Shown one piece after another: positions 1 through 8,560 of a stretch of DNA of 64,000 nucleotides. A program made the position numbers and the translations under genes. Source of the stretch: Exiguobacterium sp. KRL4 (GTDB taxonomy: Bacteria > Bacillota > Bacilli > Exiguobacteriales > Exiguobacteriaceae); NCBI RefSeq assembly GCF_001870785.1, contig NZ_MOLV01000007.1, forward strand, positions 1 through 64,000. The letters run 5' to 3'. Below the pieces are notes generated by a model that was not told the DNA's origin, ran no database searches, and was given only the letters and a program-made list of their open reading frames with translations. Position 1 is the stretch's first letter. Every line of letters starts with the position of its first letter.

Positions 1-109
1 AAGTTGACATCTATGGGCTTGCGCCTCGCCTGAGGAAAGCGAGAGAGAACAACACGTTTTTTGTATGGCCCCCAATCTAACAGCGCGTCAGAAAAAAACA
101 TTAAAATAA

Positions 110-127
110 TGAATGAATAGCCATTCA
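110..127 (+). promoter_or_regulatory. FadR-type operator upstream of fadF
   Basis: The sequence TGAATGAATAGCCATTCA is an 18-bp near-palindrome. It differs at one position from the TGAATGANTANTCATTCA consensus known for the Bacillus fatty-acid degradation repressor FadR (YsiA). A possible -10 (TATACT, 136-141) lies just downstream, so bound repressor would cover the promoter. Relief by long-chain acyl-CoA is the known mode in Bacillus. The site fits the identity of the gene that follows. Confidence 0.8.
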
Positions 128-181
128 TTATATGCTATACTCATATCAAATAATGGCTTTAGGGGGAAAGGGGTTTGTTTC

Positions 182-2314
182 ATGGGGACATTTTTACTGA
201 TTAACTGGATTGCCTTCCTGCTCGTCGCAGGTTATGCAGGTTATTTGTTTGTGACACTCGTCAAAAGTCGGTATGACGCGATTCGCAGGGGGAAAAAAGC
301 GGAATGGTCGCTGACGAACAAAGAACGGCTCAACGCTGTTCTCGTTAACGTCTTTGGACAAAAGAAACTGTTGAAGGATAAGAAAAGTGGCACGATTCAT
401 GTCATGATGTTTTATGGATTTTTACTTGTTCAATTCGGGGCAATTGATTTTATTTGGAAAGGGCTTGCAGTCGGACAACGTTTTCCGCATATTCCGCTCG
501 GACCACTTTATCCGATCTTTACATTTTTCCAAGAAATCGTCATGCTCGTCATTTTGGTTGCGGTCGTTTGGGGATTCTACCGTCGCTATGTCGAAAAATT
601 GGTTCGATTAAAACGAAACTTCATGGCGGGTCTCGCCTTGATCTTCATCGGTGGATTGATGGTCGCCGTTTTGTTCGGAAACGGGTTTTTCCTCGTCTAC
701 GAAAATCATTCGACGTTCGGGGAACCGGTGGCGTCAGCGATTGCCTTCTTATTCAGCTGGGTACCGCAGCAAGTGGCGTTTGGATTATTCGTCTTCTTCT
801 GGTGGGCACACTTACTGTTCTTGCTGAGCTTCATGGTCTACATTCCGCAAGGCAAACACGCGCACTTGATTGCCGGAACAGCCAACGTCTGGCTCGGACG
901 AACATCAAAGGTCGGACGGATCACACCGATTGATTTGTCCGTTATGGAAGAAGCAGAGGATGACGAAGCGGAGTTCAGCTTTGGTGTTAACCGGATCGAA
1001 GATTTTAATCAAAAGCAATTAGTTGATCTGTATGCCTGCGTTGAATGTGGGCGCTGTACGAATATGTGTCCGGCGAGTGGAACAGGGAAGATGTTATCAC
1101 CGATGGACTTGATCGTTAAACTGCGTGATCACCTGAATATGAAAACGGCAGCCATCACACAAAAATCACCGTGGGGACCGGCGTTTGCTTTTGAAGGGTC
1201 ACAGGGAAATCAGATTGCTTCGCTTGCCGCGGCGGGTCAAATGGATGTTGTACCGGATTCATTGATCGGCAACGTCATCACGGAAGAAGAAATTTGGGCG
1301 TGTACGACGTGCCGGAACTGTGAAGACCAATGTCCGGTCATGAACGAACACGTCGATAAAATCATCGATCTTCGTCGTCACCTCGTGATGATGGAAGGAA
1401 AGATGGATCCAGAGATGCAACGGACGATGGCCAACATCGAACGCCAAGGGAATCCATGGGGGATGAACCGGAAGGAACGTGAGAACTGGCGCAAGACGCG
1501 GGAAGAACTTGTTGTTCCGACAGCGAAGGAAAAGAAAAAAGCCGGCGAAGCGTTCGAATACCTCTTCTGGGTCGGAGCGATGGGCTCGTATGACAGCCGC
1601 AGCCAAAAAATCGCGATGGCGTTTGCACGAATCTTAAATGAAGCGGACATCTCGTTTGCGATTCTCGGCAACGATGAGAAAAACTCAGGCGATACACCAC
1701 GCCGGATCGGGAACGAAGTCTTGTTCCAAGAACTCGCGGAAGCGAACATCAAATCGTTTGAGAAATACGACGTCAAAAAAATCGTCACGATTGATCCGCA
1801 TGCCTACAATACGTTTAAAAACGAATACCCTGATTTTGGTCTCAGTCCGGACGTCGAAGTGTATCACCATACGGAACTGCTCGCCCGATTGATTGACGAT
1901 CAACGGATTAAACCGACGCATGAAGTCAAGGAACGCGTTGTCTATCATGATTCGTGTTACCTCGGTCGTTACAACGACATTTATGACGCACCACGCTATA
2001 TCTTAGAGAAGATTCCAGGCATCACGCTTGTCGAAACGGAACGTAACCGGGAAAAAGGAATGTGTTGCGGAGCCGGCGGCGGTATGATGTGGCAGGAAGA
2101 GAAGGTCGGAGCACGGGTCAACGTCGCCCGGACGGAACAACTGTTGACAGTTCAACCATCTGTCATCGGATCGGCTTGTCCGTACTGTCTGACGATGCTC
2201 AGCGATGGGACGAAAGCAAAAGAAGTCGACGAGCAAGTCGCAACATACGACGTCGTTGAACTATTAGAACGTTCGATCGTCGGAACACCGGCCAAAGAAA
2301 CCGTCACGATGTAA
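182..2314 (+). CDS. fadF: FadF: membrane iron-sulfur oxidoreductase of fatty-acid beta-oxidation
   Basis: This 710-residue protein resembles Bacillus FadF (YwjF), thought to pass electrons from acyl-CoA dehydrogenase/ETF to the membrane quinone pool. The N-terminal ~240 residues hold several membrane helices of the NarI/HdrE type. Two 4Fe-4S motifs follow, CVECGRCTNMCP near residue 285 and CTTCRNCEDQCP near 373. The C-terminal half has two CCG-type cysteine-rich domains (HDSCYLGR; CCGAGGG near 627), as in heterodisulfide reductase HdrB/D. An in-frame ATG exists at 113, but it lies inside the FadR operator region. ATG 182 follows an AGGGGGAAAGGGG ribosome binding site and starts the first membrane helix, so it is preferred. 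In B. subtilis fadF heads an operon with acdA; here a terminator follows and the next gene is unrelated. Confidence 0.9.
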   Translation: MGTFLLINWIAFLLVAGYAGYLFVTLVKSRYDAIRRGKKAEWSLTNKERLNAVLVNVFGQKKLLKDKKSGTIHVMMFYGFLLVQFGAIDFIWKGLAVGQRFPHIPLGPLYPIFTFFQEIVMLVILVAVVWGFYRRYVEKLVRLKRNFMAGLALIFIGGLMVAVLFGNGFFLVYENHSTFGEPVASAIAFLFSWVPQQVAFGLFVFFWWAHLLFLLSFMVYIPQGKHAHLIAGTANVWLGRTSKVGRITPIDLSVMEEAEDDEAEFSFGVNRIEDFNQKQLVDLYACVECGRCTNMCPASGTGKMLSPMDLIVKLRDHLNMKTAAITQKSPWGPAFAFEGSQGNQIASLAAAGQMDVVPDSLIGNVITEEEIWACTTCRNCEDQCPVMNEHVDKIIDLRRHLVMMEGKMDPEMQRTMANIERQGNPWGMNRKERENWRKTREELVVPTAKEKKKAGEAFEYLFWVGAMGSYDSRSQKIAMAFARILNEADISFAILGNDEKNSGDTPRRIGNEVLFQELAEANIKSFEKYDVKKIVTIDPHAYNTFKNEYPDFGLSPDVEVYHHTELLARLIDDQRIKPTHEVKERVVYHDSCYLGRYNDIYDAPRYILEKIPGITLVETERNREKGMCCGAGGGMMWQEEKVGARVNVARTEQLLTVQPSVIGSACPYCLTMLSDGTKAKEVDEQVATYDVVELLERSIVGTPAKETVTM

Positions 2315-2350
2315 GCAAACGTTTTAAACAATCAACAAAAGCAGAATCTC

Positions 2351-2390
2351 AAACGTATCCTTTCGTCATGAGGGTACGTTTTTCGTTTTT
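2351..2390 (+). terminator. Terminator after fadF
   Basis: AAACGTATCCT pairs imperfectly with AGGGTACGTTT across a short loop, followed by a T-rich run (TTTTTCGTTTTTT). Confidence 0.7.
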
Positions 2391-2450
2391 TCGAATAAGC
2401 ATAACGTTGTTCTGTACGGTTTAAAAGTGCTATGATAAAAATATTATCTA

Positions 2451-2861
2451 ATGGAGTGGGAGGTGAGGATCTTTGGGAAGGCGTTGCTTAAAATCGGTCA
2501 GGTCGCGGAGGCCACCGGCTTATCAAAACGGACAATCGACTACTATACATCGCTCGGTTTACTGACAACAGAGCGGACAGCATCCGGCTATCGTTTGTAT
2601 ACGGAAGATGTCATTCAGCATATTCAAAAGATTGAGTATTTAAAAACACAGCGTCTGTCCTTGCAAGAGATTCTTGCTTTCTTCACCGAGCGTGAAATGA
2701 AAACGAGTGACGTCATTTATCAGGAAGTAAAGCAGCTTCAAGAAACCGTCAACGGACTTGAACAACGTTTAATGTCAGCTACGGATTTTGAGAAACAGGA
2801 GATTCGGTTGGAATTGTCGCGGCGTTTAACGTTGATTGCTTCCTTGATTGCACAGCTGTAA
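2451..2861 (+). CDS. MerR-family transcriptional regulator
   Basis: A MerR-type winged helix (LKIGQVAEATGLSKRTIDYY, the usual N-terminal HTH) is followed by the family's GYRLY wing and a C-terminal dimerisation coiled coil (about residues 85-136). No effector domain or cysteine metal site is present, so the signal cannot be inferred. The start is uncertain. ATG 2451 has no good ribosome binding site, while GGGAGGTGAGG at 2458-2468 lies inside the longer reading. GTG 2463 and TTG 2484 are in-frame alternatives, and TTG 2484 would give the usual MLKIGQ N-terminus. It lies 34 nt upstream of the CBS-domain membrane protein gene and is probably co-transcribed with it. Confidence 0.8.
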   Translation: MEWEVRIFGKALLKIGQVAEATGLSKRTIDYYTSLGLLTTERTASGYRLYTEDVIQHIQKIEYLKTQRLSLQEILAFFTEREMKTSDVIYQEVKQLQETVNGLEQRLMSATDFEKQEIRLELSRRLTLIASLIAQL

Positions 2862-2870
2862 CTAAAAAAT

Positions 2871-2898
2871 GGAGGTGACCCCTGTTTAGGGGATTTTG
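2871..2898 (+). promoter_or_regulatory. Ribosome binding site separated from a TTG start by a hairpin
   Basis: A strong GGAGGTGA (2871-2878) lies 17 nt before the TTG start at 2896, too far for normal initiation. A perfect hairpin, CCCCT-GTTT-AGGGG (2879-2892), sits between them. Folding it would bring the Shine-Dalgarno core to about 6 effective nucleotides from the start. An in-frame TAG at 2887 rules out an upstream start in this frame. Confidence 0.55.
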
Positions 2899-4209
2899 GA
2901 TACTATATTATTTATCAATTTATTTTTAGTGGTGTTATTGATCGTGTTGACCGCGTTTTTCGTCGGATCGGAATTTGCCGTCGTTAAGGTACGGATGTCG
3001 CGTCTGGATCAAATGGTTCAGGAAGGAAACAAAAGTGCCATCTTAGCGAAAAAGATTGCCGGTGACCTGGATTATTACTTGTCTGCCTGTCAGCTTGGGA
3101 TCACGGTAACGGCACTTGGTCTTGGTGCACTAGGTGAACCGACTGTCGAAAAAATCCTGCACCCTGTGTTTGATGAGTTCGGTATTTCAGCATCTGTTTC
3201 GACACTCTTGTCGTTTGGGATTGCCTTTGTTTCCGTGACGTTTTTACACGTCGTCATCGGGGAACTGGCACCGAAGACACTGGCGATTCAGTATGCGGAG
3301 AAGATGACCTTATTGTTTGCCCGTCCACTGTATATTTTCGGGAAAATCATGTACCCGTTCATTTGGTTACTTAATGGCTCTGCCCGACTGTTCCTTGGAT
3401 TATTTGGGGTCAAACCGGCTGGACACGAACAAGCCCACTCAGAAGATGAGTTGAAAATCATCATGGCACAAAGTTTCCAAAGCGGTGAAATTAATCAGAC
3501 GGAACTTGCACTCATGCAGAACGTGTTTGCGTTTGACGAGCATGTCGTTAAAGATTTGATGGTTCCACGGATGCGGATGGCGACGATTTCAGAACGGTTG
3601 TCAAAAGATGAACTGATGGAAATCTTCATGGACAATCCGTTTACGCGTTATCCGGTCACGGAAGAAAATGATAAAGACCGGATTCTTGGTTACATCAACG
3701 TCAAAGAAATGTTGACGGACTTCGCCAACGGGAATAACCATCCGGTCACACATTACGTGAAGGATTTACCAGTCGTATCGGAAGTCACATCACTTCAAGA
3801 TACGTTACGGAAGATGAAAAAGACCCGGTCACATATCGTGCTGGTCGTTGACGAATATGGTGGAACAGCCGGAATCGTCGCGATGGAAGACTTACTCGAA
3901 GAAATCGTCGGTGAGATTCGTGACGAGTTTGACACGGATGAGGTCGAAGAGGTTCAAGAGTTGCCGAACAATGAATACTTGGTTGCGGGAACGGTATTGC
4001 TCGAAGATCTTGAAGCCCGGTTCGGTTTGACGTTTACGAACGATGAAGACGTTGATACGATCGGTGGTTGGATTCAAATGCATAATATCGATCTTCAACC
4101 AGGCGAACACATTGATACGGAAGCTTTTTCTGTTGAAGTAATGGAAATGGAAAACTATCAAATCAATCAAATTAAATTGTGGTTACATCCGCTCGAACGA
4201 GCGGAATGA
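2896..4209 (+). CDS. CBS-domain membrane protein (DUF21/CorC, hemolysin-C-like family)
   Basis: 437 residues in the order DUF21 transmembrane domain (about 1-200, four hydrophobic segments), paired CBS domains (about 205-335; DLMVPRMRM and HIVLVVDEYGGTAGIVAMED are typical) and a C-terminal CorC_HlyC domain (about 350-430, ending in a VEVMEMENYQI strand). Family members of this YhdP/YrkA/CorC type are implicated in Mg2+ or Co2+ efflux and adenine-nucleotide sensing. The name hemolysin is historical. The start is TTG 2896 with an unusual hairpin spacer. It is probably co-transcribed with the preceding MerR gene and is followed by a strong terminator. Confidence 0.9.
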   Translation: MDTILFINLFLVVLLIVLTAFFVGSEFAVVKVRMSRLDQMVQEGNKSAILAKKIAGDLDYYLSACQLGITVTALGLGALGEPTVEKILHPVFDEFGISASVSTLLSFGIAFVSVTFLHVVIGELAPKTLAIQYAEKMTLLFARPLYIFGKIMYPFIWLLNGSARLFLGLFGVKPAGHEQAHSEDELKIIMAQSFQSGEINQTELALMQNVFAFDEHVVKDLMVPRMRMATISERLSKDELMEIFMDNPFTRYPVTEENDKDRILGYINVKEMLTDFANGNNHPVTHYVKDLPVVSEVTSLQDTLRKMKKTRSHIVLVVDEYGGTAGIVAMEDLLEEIVGEIRDEFDTDEVEEVQELPNNEYLVAGTVLLEDLEARFGLTFTNDEDVDTIGGWIQMHNIDLQPGEHIDTEAFSVEVMEMENYQINQIKLWLHPLERAE

Positions 4210-4216
4210 CAAACAG

Positions 4217-4248
4217 CGTCTTTCGTCTTATGCGAAAGACGTTTTTTT
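4217..4248 (+). terminator. Terminator after the CBS-domain gene
   Basis: CGTCTTTCG (4217-4225) pairs perfectly with CGAAAGACG (4233-4241) around a 7-nt loop, followed by seven T. Confidence 0.92.
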
Positions 4249-4333
4249 GTATAAGACGTCAGTTGAAAACTAAAAATCGATCAGAGTGTGCAAAGAATCA
4301 AAACAGGAGTAGGGAAATGGAGGGGCGAGCGGG

Positions 4334-4361
4334 AAAGAGTAAAGAGTAAAGAGTAAAGAGG
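4334..4361 (+). repeat. 7-bp tandem repeat (AAAGAGT) upstream of a sensor gene
   Basis: AAAGAGT occurs three times head to tail (4334-4354), plus a fourth partial copy AAAGAGG. It lies about 40-65 nt before the GTG start of the LytS-like gene, in its leader or promoter region. Such short repeats can gain or lose units by polymerase slippage. No clear promoter was recognised around it. Confidence 0.7.
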
Positions 4362-4398
4362 CAAAAGATGATTTTTTAGACGAGAAGGGAGAAATCCA

Positions 4399-6084
4399 GT
4401 GCTTGAGCAGATCCCGTTTTTACTCAGCCGGTTAGGTATGTTAGCCTTATTGGCCTTTTTATTGTCCCAGTGGCGAACGTCACGCCACCTGTTCCAAACG
4501 TCTTCACGGCGTGCCCATCGTCTGATTTTATTGAGTCTGTTTGTCCTGTCCGGGATTCTGATGAACTATGCAGGCATCGGGATTTCATCCGATCAAACGA
4601 TTGACCCGTTACTCGGCTTAGCCGTCGCACCGGATCAGTGGATCGTCGATACACGGTTGACGATCATCGTCACGAGTGGTCTGCTTGGCGGTCCGGTCAT
4701 CGGTGGTTTGACGGGACTGCTTGTTGGGTTTCACCGATTTTGGCTCGGTTCGTTCGGCGCAGAGTCCGGTTGGATCATCGCGATCGGTACAGGACTGTTA
4801 AGTGGATTATACAGCCGTCAGTGGCGGGTCAAGGATGGCTATTCCTTGTTGCAACCGATTGGAATCGTCTTGAGTGCCGTTCTGCTCGATATTGGAGTGG
4901 CCTTGATACTTGCGACGAATCAAGCACTCGTGTTGGAGCTGACGCGTCAAGCGGTCTTTCCGATGCTCTTTGCCAATGTGGTCGGAGTCAGTGTCTTCAT
5001 CGCGATCTTACGGACACAATTACGACTGGAGCAAGAACTATTCATTCGCGAATCGGCCCGTTCCTACCGTTTGCTAGACGCAATCCGTCCGTTGCGTAAA
5101 AGCGGGATGACGGTCGATGTCGCCCGTCAGATCGGAGCGACAATTCTGACGGAAACGAAAATCAATCGTGTCGTCTTGCTTGGAGCGGAGGGAATTCTGG
5201 CTGATGTCCGGACGGGGCAGGATACAGCGGATTTATTTCAGCATCAGACCATCCTCGACTGGGTCGAGGAAGGACAAATCTATCGGTCAGAAGACAAGTT
5301 GACCCATCAAGTCGTATCGTTTCATCCGTTACACATCGAAGGTAAAAAAGCCGGTATCGTCTGCTGGTTTCCGGCCGATTTATTTGACGATACGATGGAA
5401 CGGACGATGGAACAGTTGGTCGACTTACTTGCCCGCGAACTCATCACCTATCAAGAGGAACAATCGGCACAGTTTCCGAGTGCAACGATCAAGCCGATCC
5501 TCAGTACGAACTACCTCCTTGGAATCATCGATGAGATTCATCAGACGGCTGATCCCGGTACACCGGTCAAACATCAACTGGGAGCGCTTCGCCAACTATT
5601 GATGACGGCCCGACGCCTCGACGCCTATCCCTTACGAGAAGAGCTGCTGACGCTCAAATCGTATCTATCCTTGGAAGGAATTCGGCGTCATCATCCATTG
5701 ACACCTGCGGCCGTCACGATTGATTTGGATATCGAGACGGCCGTCGAGGAACATTTCGTGTTCCCGTTGTTTGTAACACAACTGGTCGATAATGCGTTAC
5801 GGCACGCCTTTCCACAAAGTGGTCCGCATCATCGGATCGATGTCCGGGCCTTTCAACAGGGATTGCATTGGGTGGTAGAAGTCTCGGACAATGGGACCGG
5901 GATGCCACTTAAATTTTTGAAGCGATGGGAGCAGGACAAACGGACGGAAACAAGCAACTTATTTTTGTTGCGGCGGGCACTGCATCGGCGTTATGGAACT
6001 GCGGCACGCTGTATGATTCATTCACGACCGGGTAACGGGACACGGCTAGAGATATTCCTTCCCGTCGCCACCGATTGGTCCTGA
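4399..6084 (+). CDS. LytS-like orphan sensor protein with a degenerate kinase core
   Basis: 561 residues. The first ~205 hold a 5TMR-LYT-type membrane sensor (GGPVIGGLTGLLVGFHRFWLG), followed by a GAF-like linker region (about 225-350) and a LytS/His_kinase-type C-terminal half. The conserved QINPHFLFN box that carries the phospho-acceptor His reads TIKPILSTN near residue 367, so Ile replaces the His. The ATP-binding N box (QLVDNALRHAF, near 460) and G box (VSDNGTGM, near 496) are kept. No LytR-type partner lies nearby; the gene is monocistronic between two terminators. It starts at GTG 4399 behind AAGGGAG. It may act as a non-phosphorylating sensor or accessory subunit. Confidence 0.8.
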   Translation: MLEQIPFLLSRLGMLALLAFLLSQWRTSRHLFQTSSRRAHRLILLSLFVLSGILMNYAGIGISSDQTIDPLLGLAVAPDQWIVDTRLTIIVTSGLLGGPVIGGLTGLLVGFHRFWLGSFGAESGWIIAIGTGLLSGLYSRQWRVKDGYSLLQPIGIVLSAVLLDIGVALILATNQALVLELTRQAVFPMLFANVVGVSVFIAILRTQLRLEQELFIRESARSYRLLDAIRPLRKSGMTVDVARQIGATILTETKINRVVLLGAEGILADVRTGQDTADLFQHQTILDWVEEGQIYRSEDKLTHQVVSFHPLHIEGKKAGIVCWFPADLFDDTMERTMEQLVDLLARELITYQEEQSAQFPSATIKPILSTNYLLGIIDEIHQTADPGTPVKHQLGALRQLLMTARRLDAYPLREELLTLKSYLSLEGIRRHHPLTPAAVTIDLDIETAVEEHFVFPLFVTQLVDNALRHAFPQSGPHHRIDVRAFQQGLHWVVEVSDNGTGMPLKFLKRWEQDKRTETSNLFLLRRALHRRYGTAARCMIHSRPGNGTRLEIFLPVATDWS

Positions 6085-6130
6085 CAATCATTCGATTCTG
6101 CCCGGTAGAATCGAATGATTGTTTTTTTTT
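6085..6130 (+). terminator. Terminator after the LytS-like gene
   Basis: A perfect 15-bp stem, CAATCATTCGATTCT (6085-6099) with AGAATCGAATGATTG (6107-6121), is followed by nine T. Confidence 0.95.
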
Positions 6131-6187
6131 AGCCGATCCTGGGTAAAAATGAAAGCAAGAGCAGATTGACACAGGAGGATAAAGCGC

Positions 6188-7216
6188 ATGATTACAACAA
6201 AAGAAGTCGGTCCTTCCGGCGAGCAACCGATCATCGCGTTTACATTGATGAATCGTAGCGGACACAGCGTAGAGCTACTCAATTTAGGCGGAAAAATCAC
6301 GGCAATCCGTGTTCCGGATCAACAGGGAACGGTCGAAAATGTCGTCTTGGCCTTTGATGATATCGAAGAATATTTAGAAGATCCGCATCATTTAGGGGCA
6401 ACGATTGGCCGGGTCGGTGGTCGGATCGCCAACGGAGCATTTGCGCTCGAAGGGATGAATTATATCCTCGAACAAAACGAAGGCGATCATCATCTGCATG
6501 GTGGCAGCGTCAACTGGTCGAACCGCTTTTTTGATTATGAAATCGACGGTGACACACTTCACCTGTTGCTGACGAGTCCGGACGGAGAAAACGGCTATCC
6601 CGGACAACTCAATGTCCGGCTGACGATCGACTGGACCGATGATGATGCGTTGATCTTGACGTATCACGCGACGACGACGGCTTCGACTCCGTTCAGCCCG
6701 ACGAACCACACGTATTTTAATTTGACGGGAAATGCAAAAACGACGATTGAACAACACCGTCTACGGATGGATGCGCCTTTTTACATTCCGTTAGACGATG
6801 AATCGGTTCCGACGGGTGAGATTCTATCCGTCAACGAGACGGTCTTTGATTTCCGGACAGCTCGGTCGTTATACGAAGTAACACATGCAAGTGATGAAGC
6901 GTTACGACAAGCCGGTAGTGGTGTCGATCATCCCTTTTTATTAAAAGAAGGCGGAGAAATCGTTTTAGAAGAACCGGTCAGTGGCCGAATGTTGCGTGTC
7001 GAGACCGATCAACCGGGTGTCGTCGTCTATACCGGCAATCATTTAGCCGGTGACTTTACGATTGCCGGGCGTCGTGCGACACCGTATCTCGGGATTTGCC
7101 TCGAAACACAAGGTTTACCGGACGCCATCAACCAACCGGATTTTCCGTCTGTCGTCTTACGGGCAGGCGAAGTCTATGAAAAACGGACGACCTTCCAATT
7201 TAGTCAGATCCAGTAA
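6188..7216 (+). CDS. galM: Aldose 1-epimerase (galactose mutarotase)
   Basis: 342 residues, the usual GalM length. The enzyme interconverts the alpha and beta anomers of sugars such as galactose and glucose in the cytosol. The substrate and catalytic motifs are visible: NEGDHHLHGG near residue 95, the catalytic His in TNHTYFNLTG near 175 and the catalytic Glu in CLETQGLPDA near 305. ATG 6188 follows an AGGAGG site with good spacing. No other sugar genes lie next to it, so its physiological sugar is not shown by context. Confidence 0.93.
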   Translation: MITTKEVGPSGEQPIIAFTLMNRSGHSVELLNLGGKITAIRVPDQQGTVENVVLAFDDIEEYLEDPHHLGATIGRVGGRIANGAFALEGMNYILEQNEGDHHLHGGSVNWSNRFFDYEIDGDTLHLLLTSPDGENGYPGQLNVRLTIDWTDDDALILTYHATTTASTPFSPTNHTYFNLTGNAKTTIEQHRLRMDAPFYIPLDDESVPTGEILSVNETVFDFRTARSLYEVTHASDEALRQAGSGVDHPFLLKEGGEIVLEEPVSGRMLRVETDQPGVVVYTGNHLAGDFTIAGRRATPYLGICLETQGLPDAINQPDFPSVVLRAGEVYEKRTTFQFSQIQ

Positions 7217-7222
7217 CGTTTT

Positions 7223-7253
7223 TTGCTAACAACCTAAGCGAGTATGGTAGGAT
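7223..7253 (+). promoter_or_regulatory. Possible promoter of the degV-family gene
   Basis: TTGCTA (7223-7228) and an extended -10, TGG-TAGGAT (7248-7253), are separated by 19 nt in the 70-nt gap before the gene. Weak match, so low confidence. Confidence 0.3.
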
Positions 7254-7286
7254 AAAGCGAGAAGAATCTAACGGAGGCATAGGAAA

Positions 7287-8141
7287 ATGACTAAAATAGC
7301 ATGGGTGACCGATAGTATGGCCTATTTCAAAAAGGAAGAGGCAGAAGCAATCGGCGTCAATGTCGTACCGATTCAAATCATGCTCGGTGAGACAGCATAC
7401 AACGAAGATACGATTACTGTCGAACGGTTATTCCGAGCGCTTGAGGCAGACAAGAAGTTAGTCGCCAAGACCTCACAACCGATTTTTGGGGAATTCGTCG
7501 GGACGTATGAACGCTTAAAAGAAGAAGGATACGACTGTGCGATTGCCGTTCACTGTACGAATGGCCTGTCGAGCACGGTCCAAAGTTCGGCATCGGCAGC
7601 GGAAGCAGCGAGCTTCTCAGTCCATATCATCGATTCGCATACGGCGTTTGAAAACCAACAGGAATTCATTCGTTACGGGATGGCGCTGGAAGCAGAAGGC
7701 AAGTCGGTCGAAGAGATCACGGCTGCTTTACATGCGTTGGCGAAAAAAACGCACTTTTATATGATCGTCGGGAACATGGAGACGATGCGCCGGGGTGGGC
7801 GTGTATCATCCGGAGATTTGTTCCTTGCGAACCTGCTCAGCATCAAACCGATCATCACGACGGATGAATCAGGAAAAATCGTCCCGTTCAAAAAGGCACG
7901 ATCACTGAAAAAAGCCTACATCGAAATCATCAAACAGGTGGAAGAAGCGATGCGTCAGCATACGTTTTATAAAAACCGGATTTATGTCGCGACGACGATG
8001 GCACCAGAGATGGCAGCGGATTTGCGTGCACAAGTCGCAGCGAAGTTTCCGGAACTGACCGTCCTCGACGGAACGTTTGGTCCAGCGATTGGAACACATG
8101 CCGGAGCAGAAACGGTCGGCTTGTTCTGGCTGAATGACTAA
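7287..8141 (+). CDS. DegV-family fatty-acid-binding protein (FakB-like)
   Basis: 284 residues with the DegV fold, which binds a fatty acid and in studied members presents it to the kinase FakA for incorporation into lipids. Family landmarks are the N-terminal VTDSMAYF, the K-T-S-Q-P loop (KTSQPIFGEF), IDSHTAFENQ near 115, GGRVSSGDLFLANLL near 170-185 and the C-terminal GPAIGTHAGAETVGLFW. No FakA partner is in the window. The start at ATG 7287 is preceded by ACGGAGGCATAGG. It is monocistronic, bounded by a bidirectional terminator shared with the convergent crcB genes. Confidence 0.9.
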   Translation: MTKIAWVTDSMAYFKKEEAEAIGVNVVPIQIMLGETAYNEDTITVERLFRALEADKKLVAKTSQPIFGEFVGTYERLKEEGYDCAIAVHCTNGLSSTVQSSASAAEAASFSVHIIDSHTAFENQQEFIRYGMALEAEGKSVEEITAALHALAKKTHFYMIVGNMETMRRGGRVSSGDLFLANLLSIKPIITTDESGKIVPFKKARSLKKAYIEIIKQVEEAMRQHTFYKNRIYVATTMAPEMAADLRAQVAAKFPELTVLDGTFGPAIGTHAGAETVGLFWLND

Positions 8142-8157
8142 AAAATAAGAACGAACA

Positions 8158-8201
8158 AGAACCAGGATTTGTTCCCATGTGTCGGGGCAAGTCCTGGTTC
8201 T
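8158..8201. terminator. Bidirectional terminator between the degV-family gene and crcB
   Basis: AGAACCAGGA (8158-8167) pairs with TCCTGGTTCT (8192-8201). A T run follows on the plus strand, and on the minus strand a T-rich stretch lies opposite 8141-8150. Confidence 0.85.
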
Positions 8202-8203
8202 TT

Positions 8204-8560
8204 TTAGATGTTCAATGAAACAATGATTCCTAAAAATGCGGCACTGATACCAAGAAGATAGCTGAGTCCAAGGTAAAGGGCCAACGTTTTTCTGTTTTGA
8301 TTCTGAACGAGTTGCAGTGTCTCGAGTTTAAAAGTCGAAAACGTCGTAAAGGAGCCGAGAAAACCCGTTCCGAGCAATAACGTCCATGTCGAATCAAGAT
8401 GCGAACCGATGACGAGACCGAGTAAAAAAGAACCGAGGGTGTTGATGACGAATGTCGCCAGCGGAAAATCTTTTTTCCAAATCGTTTTGGTCCACTGGCT
8501 GATGGCAAATCGGCTGATAGCGCCAAAAAAGGCACCGGTCGCAAGAGCAACAAGATTCAT
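8204..8560 (-). CDS. crcB: Fluoride channel subunit CrcB/FluC (second of pair)
   Basis: 118 residues with four hydrophobic helices of the CrcB/FluC family, which exports fluoride as an antiparallel dimer. Typical family motifs are visible: GAISRFAI near residue 15, TFVINTLGSFLLGL near 40 and GFLGSFTTFSTFKLETLQL near 70-88. Its ATG overlaps the stop of the upstream crcB by 4 nt (ATGA), so the two are translationally coupled. Paired crcB genes in Gram-positive bacteria often make a heterodimer of opposite topologies, which is the likely arrangement here. Confidence 0.92.
   Translation of the reverse strand: MNLVALATGAFFGAISRFAISQWTKTIWKKDFPLATFVINTLGSFLLGLVIGSHLDSTWTLLLGTGFLGSFTTFSTFKLETLQLVQNQNRKTLALYLGLSYLLGISAAFLGIIVSLNI

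Noticed and set aside
4-9. TTGACA at the window start as the -35 of fadF
   Set aside because: No -10 at a proper distance, and the FadR operator and TATACT lie more than 100 nt downstream.
6149-6163. Catabolite (cre) site upstream of galM
   Set aside because: ATGAAAGCAAGAGCA lacks the central CG and has two mismatches to the consensus.
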